DNA of 45,712 bases from Bacteroidales bacterium (GCA_024401355.1 JAKSLF010000025.1:1-45712), one strand, 5' to 3'. Shown: positions 32,459 to 42,950, counted from the first letter of the stretch. Translations and numbers: made by a program. The notes: generated by a model not told the origin, from the letters alone.

Positions 32459-33379
32459 TTATTTGAACAAATCGTAAAAGAAAGGGCGATGTGCGATAAT
32501 GCCATAAATTCTGAAATAATTGAAAATATGACTTAGTACTTTAATTTTTCGATGGCTCTTGATGTATTCAAGTCGTTTTACTCCGAAAGTGGCCCTCTCT
32601 TTGCATTCAGGTGTGACGTAGTTGACGAACCTGTCAACAGGAATCAGAGGCCTTATAAGATTGTCGTCTTGGGGTGGGTTCTTTATCCATTCGCCGAGTC
32701 CGCATTCTTGAGAAGCATGGACTCTGTACTTGATAAGAGGTTGCTTTATATATCCTAGCACTTGTCTGCTTGCGGCAGATAGTGCGATAGTAAAGTCGTG
32801 GAGAGGCAGTTCGTTTTTCGTCGTTGCCGTTTTGTCTATGTTGAGAAAAGGAACGAATGAACTTCTGAAGGCCATTGCTGCGCCAGTACATCTGTTGTGT
32901 AGCAAAAGAGCCTCTATCTGAAAACCCCAATCAAAATGCTTCATTGCCTTAGGGCTGAATCCGACAGTCTCGAGTAGAGTTCTGTCTGTATATCTGGCAT
33001 TGTTCTCGTCGATGAAGATAGCATTGGAAAAAGCGACCTCCTTTTGTGGGTTGGCCTTGAACCAGTTTAGAGTGGTTTCAACCTTGTCTTCCATCCATAA
33101 ATCGTCCTGGTCGGAAAGAAAAATGATGTCGCCAGTACATGCTTTAATGCATTTGTCGAAATTGGCACACACACCAAGTGGTTGGGTGTTCTTCATGCAC
33201 TTAATGTCTGTTCCACTTTTCTCCTTTAGTGCCGAGATGATATCAAGTGTCTTGTCAGAAGATCCGTCGTCGGAAATAACAATCTCATCAACCTTTACTG
33301 TCTGGTTGAGAATAGAGAGAAGTTGGCTTTCGATATATTTCTCTCCATTGTATGTGCAGATTGCGACAGATGTTCTCAT
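32459..33379 (-). CDS. Family 2 glycosyltransferase
   Basis: A GT-A fold enzyme of 306 aa. 'SVAICTYNGEKYIESQLLSI' (4-23) and 'EIVISDDGSSDKT' (32-44) form the nucleotide-binding start, and 'LSDQDDLW' (about 92-99) is the metal-binding DxD region. It resembles rhamnosyl- and galactosyltransferases of O-antigen clusters, but the sugar cannot be named. It lies between the GT4 gene (23-base gap) and the 829-aa GT gene (41-base gap) in one operon. Confidence 0.9.
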   Translation of the reverse strand: MRTSVAICTYNGEKYIESQLLSILNQTVKVDEIVISDDGSSDKTLDIISALKEKSGTDIKCMKNTQPLGVCANFDKCIKACTGDIIFLSDQDDLWMEDKVETTLNWFKANPQKEVAFSNAIFIDENNARYTDRTLLETVGFSPKAMKHFDWGFQIEALLLHNRCTGAAMAFRSSFVPFLNIDKTATTKNELPLHDFTIALSAASRQVLGYIKQPLIKYRVHASQECGLGEWIKNPPQDDNLIRPLIPVDRFVNYVTPECKERATFGVKRLEYIKSHRKIKVLSHIFNYFRIYGIIAHRPFFYDLFK

Positions 33380-33402
33380 AGACTTTGTTGTGGAATGTAA
33401 TT

Positions 33403-34539
33403 CTACCTTAATGTATTGTATATATCCATTAATCTTTCTGCGAGGACATGTGGGTGGTAGTTGTTCATGGCGAAATCTTTACCACCGGCAATCAACTTAT
33501 CTCGAAGGACGTCATCTGTCAATGCCATCTGAATTTTGTTGCTTATGTCTTCGGGGTTGTGCGGGTCGCACAAGAGCGAGAAAGGACCTCCAGCCTCAAC
33601 CAGTCCGCTTGTGTTGCTGGTTATTACTGGGCAGCCTTTGAGTTGTGCCTCGACAACAGGAAGACCGAAACCCTCATAGAAACTAGGGAATACGAATGCA
33701 CGTGCCTTCTGATAGAGAAGATGCAGCTCGTCGTCTTCGATGCGGTGTGTTGGGAAAATCACAAGGTTCTCGAGATGGTGTTTGGCGATGTACTGCAGAA
33801 CCTCAGTCTTGTATGAACTTTCGTCGCCCACAGCTACAACAGGTATTTGCAAGTCTTTAGGGAGCAGTTCGATAGCCTTAATAATGCCGAGGAGGTTCTT
33901 GCGCGAATTGATAGATCCGACATAGAGCAGGAAATCGTCGGGGTATGCAGACAACTGCATATTGGCTTCCTCAGACGACAAGAGACAGCAATCGTCCTTG
34001 TAGAAAGAAGGATTGACAGGCTGATATATTATATCGATACGGCTTTCGTCGACATCGTAATATCTCAGAAGCTCCTGCTTGGTGAATTTGCTAATGACAA
34101 TAATGCGGTCGGCATGTTTGATGGCATATCGCCACTTCATGTCATATATCTGGCGGTCTTGCCAGTGGTACATATTCTTGAATGACTTGAAAGCGACATC
34201 GTGTATTGTAACAACAGACGGAATGTTGCATTTGTCAATACCGACAGGAAGCTCGTTGCTGAGACCATGGAAAATGTCGATCTTGTCTCGCTTGATGTCT
34301 TGTGTCATTCCGAAAGTTCTCCAGATGCTACCATTGATGTGTTTGTCTGGGAATATGGTTTTGCAATGCTCCTTGTCGAGATAGGCACGCATCATATTGT
34401 GTGGCCTTATTTTAGGAGTATACAAATAGTATGTATTCTCAGGGTAATAACCTGTGAGAATATCTATAGTGGTACGGCTGTGGTTGCCCAAGCCGGTAAA
34501 GTTATTATATAGTCGTTTTGCGTCGAATCCGATGTTCAT
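33403..34539 (-). CDS. Family 4 glycosyltransferase (mannosyltransferase-like)
   Basis: A GT-B fold enzyme of 378 aa. It begins 'MNIGFDAKRLYNNFTGLGNH', an arrangement common in mannosyl- and glucosyltransferases of the WbdA/MtfB type. 'YVGSINSRKNLLGIIKAI' and 'FPSFYEGFGLPVVEAQLKG' are the GDP/UDP-sugar binding and catalytic EX7E regions. A mannosyl donor would fit with manC but is inferred. It is 12 bases downstream of the GT8 gene. Confidence 0.9.
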   Translation of the reverse strand: MNIGFDAKRLYNNFTGLGNHSRTTIDILTGYYPENTYYLYTPKIRPHNMMRAYLDKEHCKTIFPDKHINGSIWRTFGMTQDIKRDKIDIFHGLSNELPVGIDKCNIPSVVTIHDVAFKSFKNMYHWQDRQIYDMKWRYAIKHADRIIVISKFTKQELLRYYDVDESRIDIIYQPVNPSFYKDDCCLLSSEEANMQLSAYPDDFLLYVGSINSRKNLLGIIKAIELLPKDLQIPVVAVGDESSYKTEVLQYIAKHHLENLVIFPTHRIEDDELHLLYQKARAFVFPSFYEGFGLPVVEAQLKGCPVITSNTSGLVEAGGPFSLLCDPHNPEDISNKIQMALTDDVLRDKLIAGGKDFAMNNYHPHVLAERLMDIYNTLR

Positions 34540-34551
34540 CAGTAGTTGTAT

Positions 34552-35499
34552 TTATTTAGTCTTACACGAAAGCGTTGACAAATACGGTACATTATCTGGC
34601 TCAATGTACTTTGATCTCTTGAGCAGGATTGAATACAAAAGTCTTCGCATGGTACGTTTTGTATTCAGCTCCCATGAAGAACCTACTGCCACACCATATT
34701 GTGAGGCTTTGTTCAGATAAAGGTTGCGGAACGGGTTGTCGCAATTATATCGCCATGGCTTACGTTTGTTAGAGAAGTGAACGACAGCTGGATTAGCAAG
34801 AGCCTCGTGGAGGTCATTCATGCGTCGGTTCTGTATGTCGGGCTTCTTGTATGTGAAGAAGTCGAGAAGGTTCCATCTGCATGAAATGAAAGTAGCTCGG
34901 CCAGCGGTCAAAGCATTCATTATATCTTGATCGTGATGACGAAGAGTCTTACGATGTTCATCTATGAAAAGAGAGGCTTTATGTGTGAATTGAAAATCTC
35001 TCATAGCCTTAAGGTTGACGAGTACAACTCCGGCATTGAAATATGACAGATTCTCGTCGTAGTTTAGTTCTTGGGGTTTTTGAGTGTCATACGGCGAACG
35101 CTCTTCTACAGCGGCAATCATGTGGTCGTCTGTTTCGAGGTTGGTGTCCCAAAGTGGGCGTATGCTATCTAAAACTAACGTGTCGCAGTCGAGAAACAAT
35201 ACCTTATTTACAGAGGCAGGTATCAGGTCGGGCATAAAAATGCGCAAGTAAGTGGCAGGTGACACATAGTCTTTACGCCACATAGGCAGATTTGCGACCT
35301 TGTCGTTGTCGATGTCGTAAAAATGGAACGTCATCTTAGGATGTCTGGTGACGAACTCGTCTTTATGGCAATCGTCCAGGCCAACGTTGACAACATGGAC
35401 AGCAAAAGATTCTTCCTTGTTACTCTCTTCTAGCGAATATAGCATAACATGAGAGTAAGGAACAAAAGAAGAGTCTATATTTATAGCTATGTCTATCAT
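34552..35499 (-). CDS. Family 8 glycosyltransferase
   Basis: A GT-A fold retaining enzyme of 315 aa, like the LPS glucosyl- and galactosyltransferases (RfaI/RfaJ, LgtC). The metal-binding DxD is D104-C-D106 in 'LFLDCDTLV'. 'YFNAGVVLVNLKAMR' and 'VVHFSNKRKPW' are the acceptor and donor blocks of the family. It is the first gene of a four-gene minus-strand glycosyltransferase operon and has its own consensus promoter. Confidence 0.92.
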   Translation of the reverse strand: MIDIAINIDSSFVPYSHVMLYSLEESNKEESFAVHVVNVGLDDCHKDEFVTRHPKMTFHFYDIDNDKVANLPMWRKDYVSPATYLRIFMPDLIPASVNKVLFLDCDTLVLDSIRPLWDTNLETDDHMIAAVEERSPYDTQKPQELNYDENLSYFNAGVVLVNLKAMRDFQFTHKASLFIDEHRKTLRHHDQDIMNALTAGRATFISCRWNLLDFFTYKKPDIQNRRMNDLHEALANPAVVHFSNKRKPWRYNCDNPFRNLYLNKASQYGVAVGSSWELNTKRTMRRLLYSILLKRSKYIEPDNVPYLSTLSCKTK

Positions 35500-35551
35500 G
35501 CCTTATAGTTTGGCCTTAGTCTGTAGTTTTAGTTTTTTGTAAATTGGACAG

Positions 35552-35581
35552 CAAAAATAGTGCCCAACCATGTTTCGTCAA
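35552..35581 (-). promoter_or_regulatory. Promoter of the GT8 operon
   Basis: On the minus strand TTG (plus CAA, 35579-35581) is followed after 19 nt by a perfect -7 box TATTTTTG (plus CAAAAATA, 35552-35559). A second distal -7-like box (plus CAAATATA, 35619-35626) and an inverted repeat TACACC-N6-GGTGTA (35586-35603) lie just upstream; the latter could be an operator shared with the divergent gene. Confidence 0.6.
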
Positions 35582-35720
35582 TCTATACACCGAATAGGGT
35601 GTAATGACGACAAACATGCAAATATAATAATAAAATCAAACAAACCCACCCCGTTAGGCCCATTATTGCTAAAAATAGACGAAAGGGAGTTAATCTTTCG
35701 GATTGTATTTGTATTTTGTC

Positions 35721-35728
35721 TATATTTG
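35721..35728 (+). promoter_or_regulatory. Promoter of the DUF6492 gene
   Basis: TATATTTG is a perfect -7 box, with TTTC (35696-35699) 21 nt upstream as a weak -33 element. It lies 20 bases before the ATG at 35749. Confidence 0.55.
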
Positions 35729-35748
35729 TTATGTTTTAGAAAGAAGCC

Positions 35749-36591
35749 ATGTCACTCATACGAAAAATACGATATATGCTTATGGCATGCAAATGCCATG
35801 AGGAGATTATGCCATCGGACGAAGGCATAGACATAGTGATACCTGTAGTCAGCAAAGACCTTGATATATTGCCGTTGTGTCTTGAAGGGTTGCAGAAACA
35901 GTTGAAACACAAGGTGGTGGGCAAATATATAGTATCACCGGATGAACCTCAGATAAGACAGTTCTGCGAGAAATATGGACTTGAGTTCGTAGACGAGGAG
36001 TCGGTTCTCGGTTTTGCCGCAAGGGACATTGACCTAGTTGTGACCCTGAAAGACGGAACGAAGAGAAACAGAAGCGGATGGTTGTATCAGCAGTTGATAA
36101 AGTTGTCTGGGCGAGTTGGTACGTCACGTTATTATTTATGCATAGACGCTGACCATGTATTGATTCATCCTCACGTATTCTTATCGGAAAGTGGAGAGCA
36201 GGTGTTTTATATGAGCAAGGAAGAGAACCAGCCGTACTATGAGAACATACATAGGTTGTTCCCTCAGATGGAGCTTGATGCCTTGTCGTATGTAGATCAC
36301 AAGATGCTTTTTGACAGAGAACGTCTGGAGCAGTTGAGAAGAGAAATCGAGGTACGTAGTGGCAAGCCATGGATAGAAGCCATTATAGAGAGTATCAACA
36401 GGAATGTGCTTTCGGGATTTTCGGAATTTGAGTTGTATGGCAATTATATGGTGAATAAAATAAGGCGGCCGTGGAGGGAGAAGGAATTGCCGTATAGTTC
36501 GATAGCTGACTACGACACATTGGTCGAGCGATATGGTAGAGACGCGTGGGCTGTGACATTCCCTGAGTGGAAGAAAAAGAACAAAAAGTAG
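35749..36591 (+). CDS. DUF6492 family glycosyltransferase-like protein
   Basis: A protein of 280 aa. 'GIDIVIPVVSKDLDILPLCL' (26-45) resembles the start of a GT-A fold, and 'YYLCIDADHVLIHP' (about 127-140) carries a DxD-like motif. 'GFSEFELYGNYM' near residue 225-236 is typical of DUF6492. These proteins sit in polysaccharide clusters and are thought to be glycosyltransferases; no activity can be assigned here. It is transcribed away from the GT8 operon and stands alone before dnaE. Confidence 0.75.
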   Translation: MSLIRKIRYMLMACKCHEEIMPSDEGIDIVIPVVSKDLDILPLCLEGLQKQLKHKVVGKYIVSPDEPQIRQFCEKYGLEFVDEESVLGFAARDIDLVVTLKDGTKRNRSGWLYQQLIKLSGRVGTSRYYLCIDADHVLIHPHVFLSESGEQVFYMSKEENQPYYENIHRLFPQMELDALSYVDHKMLFDRERLEQLRREIEVRSGKPWIEAIIESINRNVLSGFSEFELYGNYMVNKIRRPWREKELPYSSIADYDTLVERYGRDAWAVTFPEWKKKNKK

Positions 36592-36663
36592 CTGTTTAGA
36601 AAAAGCTGAACCTATGAACGATTTGTTCATACCCAGGTAATAGTTTTGCGACTGATAACAGCT
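36590..36663 (+). other. Structured leader or terminator region before dnaE
   Basis: AGCTGTT (36590-36596) can pair with AACAGCT (36657-36663), enclosing an inner hairpin TATGAAC-N5-GTTCATA (36613-36631). A perfect -7 box TAGTTTTG lies at 36641-36648 without a clear -33 element. The structure may end DUF6492 transcription or sit in the dnaE leader. No T-tract follows. Confidence 0.35.
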
Positions 36664-36698
36664 GAAAAGCAATTGTGTAAAAAAAGAAAGAAAAAGAT

Positions 36699-39600
36699 AT
36701 GACTCAGTTTACTCATCTTCACGTCCATTCGCATTATTCTATGCTTGATGGTATGTCAAAGGTGCCCGATCTGGTAGACAAGTGCATGCGTACAGGAATG
36801 CATGCCATGGCGTTGACAGACCATGGTAACATGTTTGGCATCAAGGACTTCCTTGACTATGTTGGCAAAGTCAATGGAGCTCCCAAGAAGAAAATCAAGG
36901 ACTGCCAGGAGGAGATAGATAAAACAACAGACGAGGCCAAGCTTGCCGAGCTCAATGAAAAACTCGCTAAATTGCAAGCCGAGGCAGAAGCCTTTATCCC
37001 ATTTAAGCCTATTGTGGGAACTGAAGCCTATTGTGCGCGTCGAACACTTCAAGACAAGGACAAGAACTTCAAGCAGATAGACCCAGAGACAGGCAAGGAA
37101 TTTATTCCAGACCGTAATGGTTGGCACCTTATATTATTGGCTAAAAACAAGACTGGATATCTGAATCTTTGTAAGTTGGCATCCCAGGCATATGTGGATG
37201 GTTTTTATGGCAAGCCTCGTATAGACAAGATCATACTTGAGAAATACCATGAAGGTCTGATAGTATGTTCTGCATGTCTTGGTGGCGAATTGACCCAGAA
37301 GACTATTGCAGGTGACATTGAGGGTGCGGAAGAGACCATCAAGTGGTTCAAGAGTATTTTTGGCGACGATTATTATATAGAGCTTCAGCGTCATAAGACC
37401 GACAAACCTAATGCGGCTACCGATACATTCATACGTCAGGAAGAAGTTAATCCTGTTCTTGTAGACTTGGCTCGCAAGTTTGATGTAAAGATAATCTGTA
37501 CCAACGACGTACACTTTGTGGAGGAGAATCATGGCGAAGCGCATGAACGTCTTGTGTGTCTATCTACAGGCTTCGACTATGACGATCCAAAGCGTAGCAT
37601 GATGTATACCAAGCAGGAATGGCTGAAGACTCCAGAAGAGATGGCTGCCATTTTCCCTGATTATCCTGAGGCGCTTGAAAACACTAACGAGATAGCGGAC
37701 AAGGTGGAAGTTTATTCCATCGATTCGGGTCCGATCATGCCTAAGTATGATATTCCTGAAGAATTTGGAACCGAGGAGCAATACCGCAAGAGATTTACCG
37801 ACGAAGACCTTTTCAATGAGTTTACTCGTGATGAAAAGGGACAGGTAGTCATGTCGCAAGAGGAGGCGGAGAAAAAGATAAAGCGTCTGGGAGGTTATGA
37901 AAAACTATATCGTATCAAGCTCGAAGGAGACTACTTGAGCAAATTGGCTTGGGAAGGTGCGGCTATGCGATATGGTGCAAAGCTCACATGGGATGCGGAG
38001 AACAACCGCTATGATGTAGACCTTGAACAGAGGGCGAAGGATCAGATAATATTCGAGCTACATGTAATGAAGACCATGGGTTTCCCTGGTTACTTCCTTA
38101 TAGTTCAGGACTACATTCGTGCGGCGCGTCAGGAACTGGGCATGTTTGTCGGTCCGGGACGTGGTTCTGCGGCTGGTTCGGTGGTAGCATACTGTTTGAA
38201 GATTACCGACATCGACCCTCTTACCTACGACCTTCTTTTCGAGCGATTCCTAAACCCAGACCGTATTTCACTTCCTGATATCGATGTGGACTTTGAGGAC
38301 ACAGGTAAGATTATCGAATGGGTTACCAAGAAATATGGAAAAGAGAAAGTGGCGCGTATCATCACATACGGAACAATGGCGACCAAATCGGCATTGGCCG
38401 ATGTAGCGCGAGTGCAGAAAGTGCCGCTTGAAGAAGTTAACCGTTTGAAGAAGCTTGTCCCAGACAAATTTGATGATGTCATTGATCCAGAGACAGGCAA
38501 GTCATTTGGTTCGTCGGGCAAGAAACCGCCTAAGGTGAAGCTCAAGAACTGCTTCAAATATATTCCAGAGTTGAAAGAGGCTCGCTATTCCGAAGACAGG
38601 AATATCAGCACCATGTGTGAGTATGCCGAACAGCTTGAGGACACAAACCGTCAGATAGGAATCCATGCCTGTGGTGTGATTATTGGTGCCGATGACCTTA
38701 CCAATTTTGCACCAATGTGTGTAGTAAAAGATAAGGACACAGACAGGGACGTTCTTGTGACTCAGTATGATGGACACGTTATTGAAAGCGTTGGTCTTAT
38801 AAAGATGGACTTCTTGGGTCTGATAACCCTTACGCTGATCAAGACGACAATCCAGAACGTGAAGAAGTCGAGGGGCATCGATGTGGATATTGACCATATT
38901 CCACTAGATGACGAACTGACCTATAAGCTTTTTGGTGAGGGCCGAACAATCGGAGTGTTCCAGTTCGAAAGTCCTGGAATGCAGAAATACTTGCGTGAGC
39001 TCAAGCCTACAGTCATTACCGACCTTATTGCGATGAACGCCCTGTATCGTCCGGGTCCTATTGCATACATTCCAACCTTCATCAACCGTAAGCACGGACG
39101 TGAGGAGATCAAGTATGACCTTCCGATAATGGAGAAATATCTTGGTGATTCGTATGGCGTTACGGTATATCAGGAGCAGGTGATGCTTTTGTCGCGTCTG
39201 TTGGCAGGTTTCACTCGTGGTCAGTCGGACTCGTTGCGTAAGGCGATGGGTAAGAAGATCTTTGCGATGCTGGAGCAGTTGAAGCCTAAGTTTATCGAGG
39301 GAGCCATGAAGAACCCTAATATACGTGATGGTCTCACAGAAGAGATGAGCGACGACAAACTTAGGGAGACACTAGAGAAAATATGGAAAGACTGGGAAGC
39401 GTTTGCATCCTATGCCTTCAACAAGAGTCATGCAGCATGCTATGCATGGGTTGCTTACCAAACGGGATATCTTAAGGCACATTATCCAGCAGAATATTTG
39501 GCAGCCAACTTGACCATATCCAAGGACACCATTACCGAAGTGCAGAAATTCATGGAAGAGTGTAAAGCCATGGGCATAAAGGTGAAGGGTCCGGACGTGA

Positions 39601-40703
39601 ATGAATCGGTGATAGACTTTACCGTAAATGGCGAAGGAGAGATACTCTTTGGAATGGGTGGAGTCAAAGGCGTTGGTGAGGGACCAGTATTGGCTATCAT
39701 CAAAGCACGTGAAGAAGGTGGTCCATTTACAGGCATTTTCGACTTTGTTGAGCGAGTCAATCTGCAGGTGTGCAACAGGAAAGCGATAGAGAGTTTGGCC
39801 ATTGCAGGAGCATTTGATAAGCTTGGAGACATAGAGCGAGAGCAATTCTTTGTCCCAGTCAATAGCAAGGAACAGACATTCAGCGAAGTGCTAGTGCAGT
39901 ATGGCAACACATATCAGCAGGATAAGAACAACTCATCTTCATCGTTGTTTGGCGACATGTTCTCGAATGTGGCTATAACAAAGCCTAGTCTGCCGTCAAA
40001 CTATGTGAAGTGGACCGACCTTGAGCGACTCAACAAGGAAAAAGAAGTTGTAGGCATCTATCTCTCGGCACATCCACTGGACATGTATAAATTTGAGATG
40101 AAATATGTCTTGAATACGCATGTGTCGGAATTGACAAATGATAATCTGCCGAACATGTTGGGCAGGAACTTTATAACAGGTGGCATAGTGACCGGAACAC
40201 GAAATGGAATGACCAAGAGGGGTGAACCATATATGATCGCGACCGTTGAAGATATGCAGGGACCTGGTGAGATAGCGTTGTTCAGCAAAGACTTTGCAAA
40301 CTATGCAAACTTCTTTACGCAGCATTCATACGTATGTGTCATGGGAACAATTGCGAAATCGGATTATAATGACAATATACGTAAGAACATCACACGAGTA
40401 ATGTATATGGCCGACTTGTTGATGCAGAACAGATTTAAGGCATTGACGTTGACTTTGGACTACAAACTCGTTGATGACAGTTTCATCGGAAAACTGCGAA
40501 AGATACTGCTAAAAAATGTGGCAGGTCGTGCGGTAGCCGATTCGGCCAATGGTCGAAAAGTTGTTCCTCTAAGTGTGCATCTGGTGGATGAAGAAAGGAA
40601 CCGACAGGTAAACCTCTTCTCACGTTCGCATAGCATAGAATTGGGTCCCGACATAATGAAACTGGTAGATGAAACACCAGGTGTAGTGATGTCATTGGAG
40701 TAG
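36699..40703 (+). CDS. dnaE: DNA polymerase III subunit alpha
   Basis: The replicative polymerase subunit, 1334 aa. The N-terminal PHP domain begins 'HLHVHSHYSMLDG' and includes 'ALTDHGNMFG'. The polymerase core has 'VGPGRGSAAGSVVAYCL' and the catalytic block PDIDVDF (526-532), with metal-binding D527 and D529. 'YQEQVMLLSRLLAGF' belongs to the fingers region. A helix-hairpin-helix and an OB-fold ('NFITGGIVTGTRNGMTKRG') lie near the C-terminus. A charged coiled-coil insertion at about 60-100 interrupts the PHP domain, making the protein longer than the 1160-aa E. coli subunit. There are no co-directional close neighbours upstream. Confidence 0.97.
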   Translation: MTQFTHLHVHSHYSMLDGMSKVPDLVDKCMRTGMHAMALTDHGNMFGIKDFLDYVGKVNGAPKKKIKDCQEEIDKTTDEAKLAELNEKLAKLQAEAEAFIPFKPIVGTEAYCARRTLQDKDKNFKQIDPETGKEFIPDRNGWHLILLAKNKTGYLNLCKLASQAYVDGFYGKPRIDKIILEKYHEGLIVCSACLGGELTQKTIAGDIEGAEETIKWFKSIFGDDYYIELQRHKTDKPNAATDTFIRQEEVNPVLVDLARKFDVKIICTNDVHFVEENHGEAHERLVCLSTGFDYDDPKRSMMYTKQEWLKTPEEMAAIFPDYPEALENTNEIADKVEVYSIDSGPIMPKYDIPEEFGTEEQYRKRFTDEDLFNEFTRDEKGQVVMSQEEAEKKIKRLGGYEKLYRIKLEGDYLSKLAWEGAAMRYGAKLTWDAENNRYDVDLEQRAKDQIIFELHVMKTMGFPGYFLIVQDYIRAARQELGMFVGPGRGSAAGSVVAYCLKITDIDPLTYDLLFERFLNPDRISLPDIDVDFEDTGKIIEWVTKKYGKEKVARIITYGTMATKSALADVARVQKVPLEEVNRLKKLVPDKFDDVIDPETGKSFGSSGKKPPKVKLKNCFKYIPELKEARYSEDRNISTMCEYAEQLEDTNRQIGIHACGVIIGADDLTNFAPMCVVKDKDTDRDVLVTQYDGHVIESVGLIKMDFLGLITLTLIKTTIQNVKKSRGIDVDIDHIPLDDELTYKLFGEGRTIGVFQFESPGMQKYLRELKPTVITDLIAMNALYRPGPIAYIPTFINRKHGREEIKYDLPIMEKYLGDSYGVTVYQEQVMLLSRLLAGFTRGQSDSLRKAMGKKIFAMLEQLKPKFIEGAMKNPNIRDGLTEEMSDDKLRETLEKIWKDWEAFASYAFNKSHAACYAWVAYQTGYLKAHYPAEYLAANLTISKDTITEVQKFMEECKAMGIKVKGPDVNESVIDFTVNGEGEILFGMGGVKGVGEGPVLAIIKAREEGGPFTGIFDFVERVNLQVCNRKAIESLAIAGAFDKLGDIEREQFFVPVNSKEQTFSEVLVQYGNTYQQDKNNSSSSLFGDMFSNVAITKPSLPSNYVKWTDLERLNKEKEVVGIYLSAHPLDMYKFEMKYVLNTHVSELTNDNLPNMLGRNFITGGIVTGTRNGMTKRGEPYMIATVEDMQGPGEIALFSKDFANYANFFTQHSYVCVMGTIAKSDYNDNIRKNITRVMYMADLLMQNRFKALTLTLDYKLVDDSFIGKLRKILLKNVAGRAVADSANGRKVVPLSVHLVDEERNRQVNLFSRSHSIELGPDIMKLVDETPGVVMSLE

Positions 40704-40799
40704 TGTTGCTTATAAATTGATAGATTTATACTAATTGTTAATAAAAAAAATACTATATTGCAATCGGAAAAAACCAGTCAGTAATAATTCGTTGAACTA

Positions 40800-42950
40800 A
40801 TGTTGATAAACTATCAAGTGATAGCAAGGATATACAAGTGTATATTGCCATTCCTTTTGTTGTTTGTTCCGCTTTTTTCGATAGCAGACAATAGTGGGCT
40901 TTCGGCAGATTCTTTATATACCTTAGGCAAGGAGATGTATCGGTCAGACCCTGATTCGGCGTTGGCGTTGTTGCATCGTGCCAATACCAAGGTGTCTGAC
41001 AATTATGTGCTGAAGGCAAATGTCTATCGTTACATTTCAAATGCTTATCATTATAAAGGAGAGTATGAGCAGGCTATTGATGCTTGCCGTAAGGCTATCG
41101 AGATTCGTTTGCATCATTTGGAGAAAGATTCTGACAACATAGGTAATTTGGCGGCGCTCAACTATAATTTGACTATCAACTATCGAATAGTAGAAAAGAT
41201 AGATAGTGCAATAATCGTAGTCAAGCGAGCAGCCAATTTATACAGCCAAGTAGGCAATGACTATAGCGAGGGAGTGTGCTACGACTTGGAGGCCCAATTG
41301 TATCAGCAGATTGCCGAGCCATTTTTCGCGCAGCAATGTGCCTATGCAGAATTGGCAATAAACGAAAAGATGAATGACTCGATAGGAATTGCTTATACCA
41401 AAGATTTGCTGTCAAACATAAAGAACGACCTAAGACAATACAAGGAGGAGTTGCAGTTGCAGCGTGAAGCTCTTGATATACGCAGGCAGATTGGTGATTC
41501 AATCCTCTTGGCATATTCATATAATAATATAGGTCTGACATACATTCAGCTAGAGCAGTATGATTCGGCTTTCTATTACCTCTCGTCTTCTTTGAAACTC
41601 AAGGAGTCGTTTACTGAGGATCAGGCGTACCAGATACCAATCACAAATGCCTCGTCGACTCTTGATTATCGCAAATATTGGCGTGAGGCAATGTTGGCAT
41701 CTACGTATAAGAATATTGCTTCGGCTCTGAACGGGCAGGGGAAAGACGATGAGAGCATAGTTTACTCTCAGAAAGCCTATGATTATTACAAGCTCATGAA
41801 TCAGGATTACGACTGTGCAGATGTATCCATTCTTGTTGCGAACTCATACTATAACCGCAAACAATATCAGAAAGCTATACGTTATCTGGAGGAGAGTCTT
41901 GAAATAGCCGAGAAGTCGAACTATAAACTTGTGAAATATAAAAGCATGCAACTACTCTCGCGTTGTTATGCGAGTGTAGGTCGTGGTGCCGATGCCTTCA
42001 GGCTGTCAGATTATGCTTCGATGCTTCATGACTCGCTTCAGAATGAAGACCTTGTTCGCAGGATGACACTAATGGAGTCGGAGTATGAATTCAACAAGAT
42101 ACGCGAGTCGGATTCAATACAGCAATATCACGTGCGTTTGGACCTTCAACGTAGGCATGATAGTGAAATGCAGAAAAAAAGAGTTGAACTGTATTTGCTT
42201 ATAGCCTTTATCGCAGTTGCAATTATCATATCGGTGCTGATGTTCCGCAACTTCCGCTTGCGCAAAGACAATGAGCAGAATGCGTTGAAGCATAAAGCTC
42301 TCGAAGTTGAACGAACACTCTTGCGTACGCAGATGAATCCTCATTTCATCTTCAACGCACTCAATTCCATACAGAGTTTTATTATAAGCAACAATCAAGA
42401 TGAGGCTGAGCGTTACCTGTCAAAATTTGCGAAACTTATCCGAATGATTCTCGACAACTCGATGAAACAGCGAATATTATTGTCGGATGAATTGCTCTCT
42501 CTTTCGCTCTATTTGGATCTGGAAAAAGTACGCTTCAGCAACAGGTTTACATACAAGATTAATGTAGACGAGGAAATAGAAGACGACATAATTTTCGTTC
42601 CGCCAATGCTCATCCAGCCATTTGTCGAGAATGCCATATTGCATGGTCTTATGCACAAGGAGACCGATGATGGCCAGATAACGATAAATATAAGAGAAAA
42701 TGTCGAAGTGCATACTCTTTCGTGCGAGATAATAGACAATGGCATTGGTCGGAAAGCCTCTGCCGAATTTAGCAAGGAGCGGAAAGGGCATCGTTCGGTA
42801 GGTATGCAGTTGACTCGAGATCGTCTGCAGGAGCTTAACGACCAGACTCAGGTCGGATTCACTTGCACTATAACAGACCTTATTGGTGAGCATGAAGAGG
42901 CATTAGGTACAAAAGTAACAATCATTATCCCATATTCTGAAGATGTATAA
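40800..42950 (+). CDS. TPR-containing LytS-type sensor histidine kinase
   Basis: A kinase of 716 aa. A signal or anchor segment lies at about 15-29, followed by tetratricopeptide-type repeats from about 35 to 410, presumably periplasmic. A transmembrane helix at about 461-482 leads into the cytoplasmic His_kinase domain: phospho-acceptor H515 in 'QMNPHFIFNALNSIQSF', N-box 'PPMLIQPFVENAI' (601-613) and G-box 'IDNGIGRKAS' (near 644). This architecture pairs with LytTR regulators in Bacteroidota; here the last 8 bases overlap the regulator gene. The input signal is unknown. A near -7 sequence (TATATTG, 40754-40760) precedes it. Confidence 0.93.
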   Translation: MLINYQVIARIYKCILPFLLLFVPLFSIADNSGLSADSLYTLGKEMYRSDPDSALALLHRANTKVSDNYVLKANVYRYISNAYHYKGEYEQAIDACRKAIEIRLHHLEKDSDNIGNLAALNYNLTINYRIVEKIDSAIIVVKRAANLYSQVGNDYSEGVCYDLEAQLYQQIAEPFFAQQCAYAELAINEKMNDSIGIAYTKDLLSNIKNDLRQYKEELQLQREALDIRRQIGDSILLAYSYNNIGLTYIQLEQYDSAFYYLSSSLKLKESFTEDQAYQIPITNASSTLDYRKYWREAMLASTYKNIASALNGQGKDDESIVYSQKAYDYYKLMNQDYDCADVSILVANSYYNRKQYQKAIRYLEESLEIAEKSNYKLVKYKSMQLLSRCYASVGRGADAFRLSDYASMLHDSLQNEDLVRRMTLMESEYEFNKIRESDSIQQYHVRLDLQRRHDSEMQKKRVELYLLIAFIAVAIIISVLMFRNFRLRKDNEQNALKHKALEVERTLLRTQMNPHFIFNALNSIQSFIISNNQDEAERYLSKFAKLIRMILDNSMKQRILLSDELLSLSLYLDLEKVRFSNRFTYKINVDEEIEDDIIFVPPMLIQPFVENAILHGLMHKETDDGQITINIRENVEVHTLSCEIIDNGIGRKASAEFSKERKGHRSVGMQLTRDRLQELNDQTQVGFTCTITDLIGEHEEALGTKVTIIIPYSEDV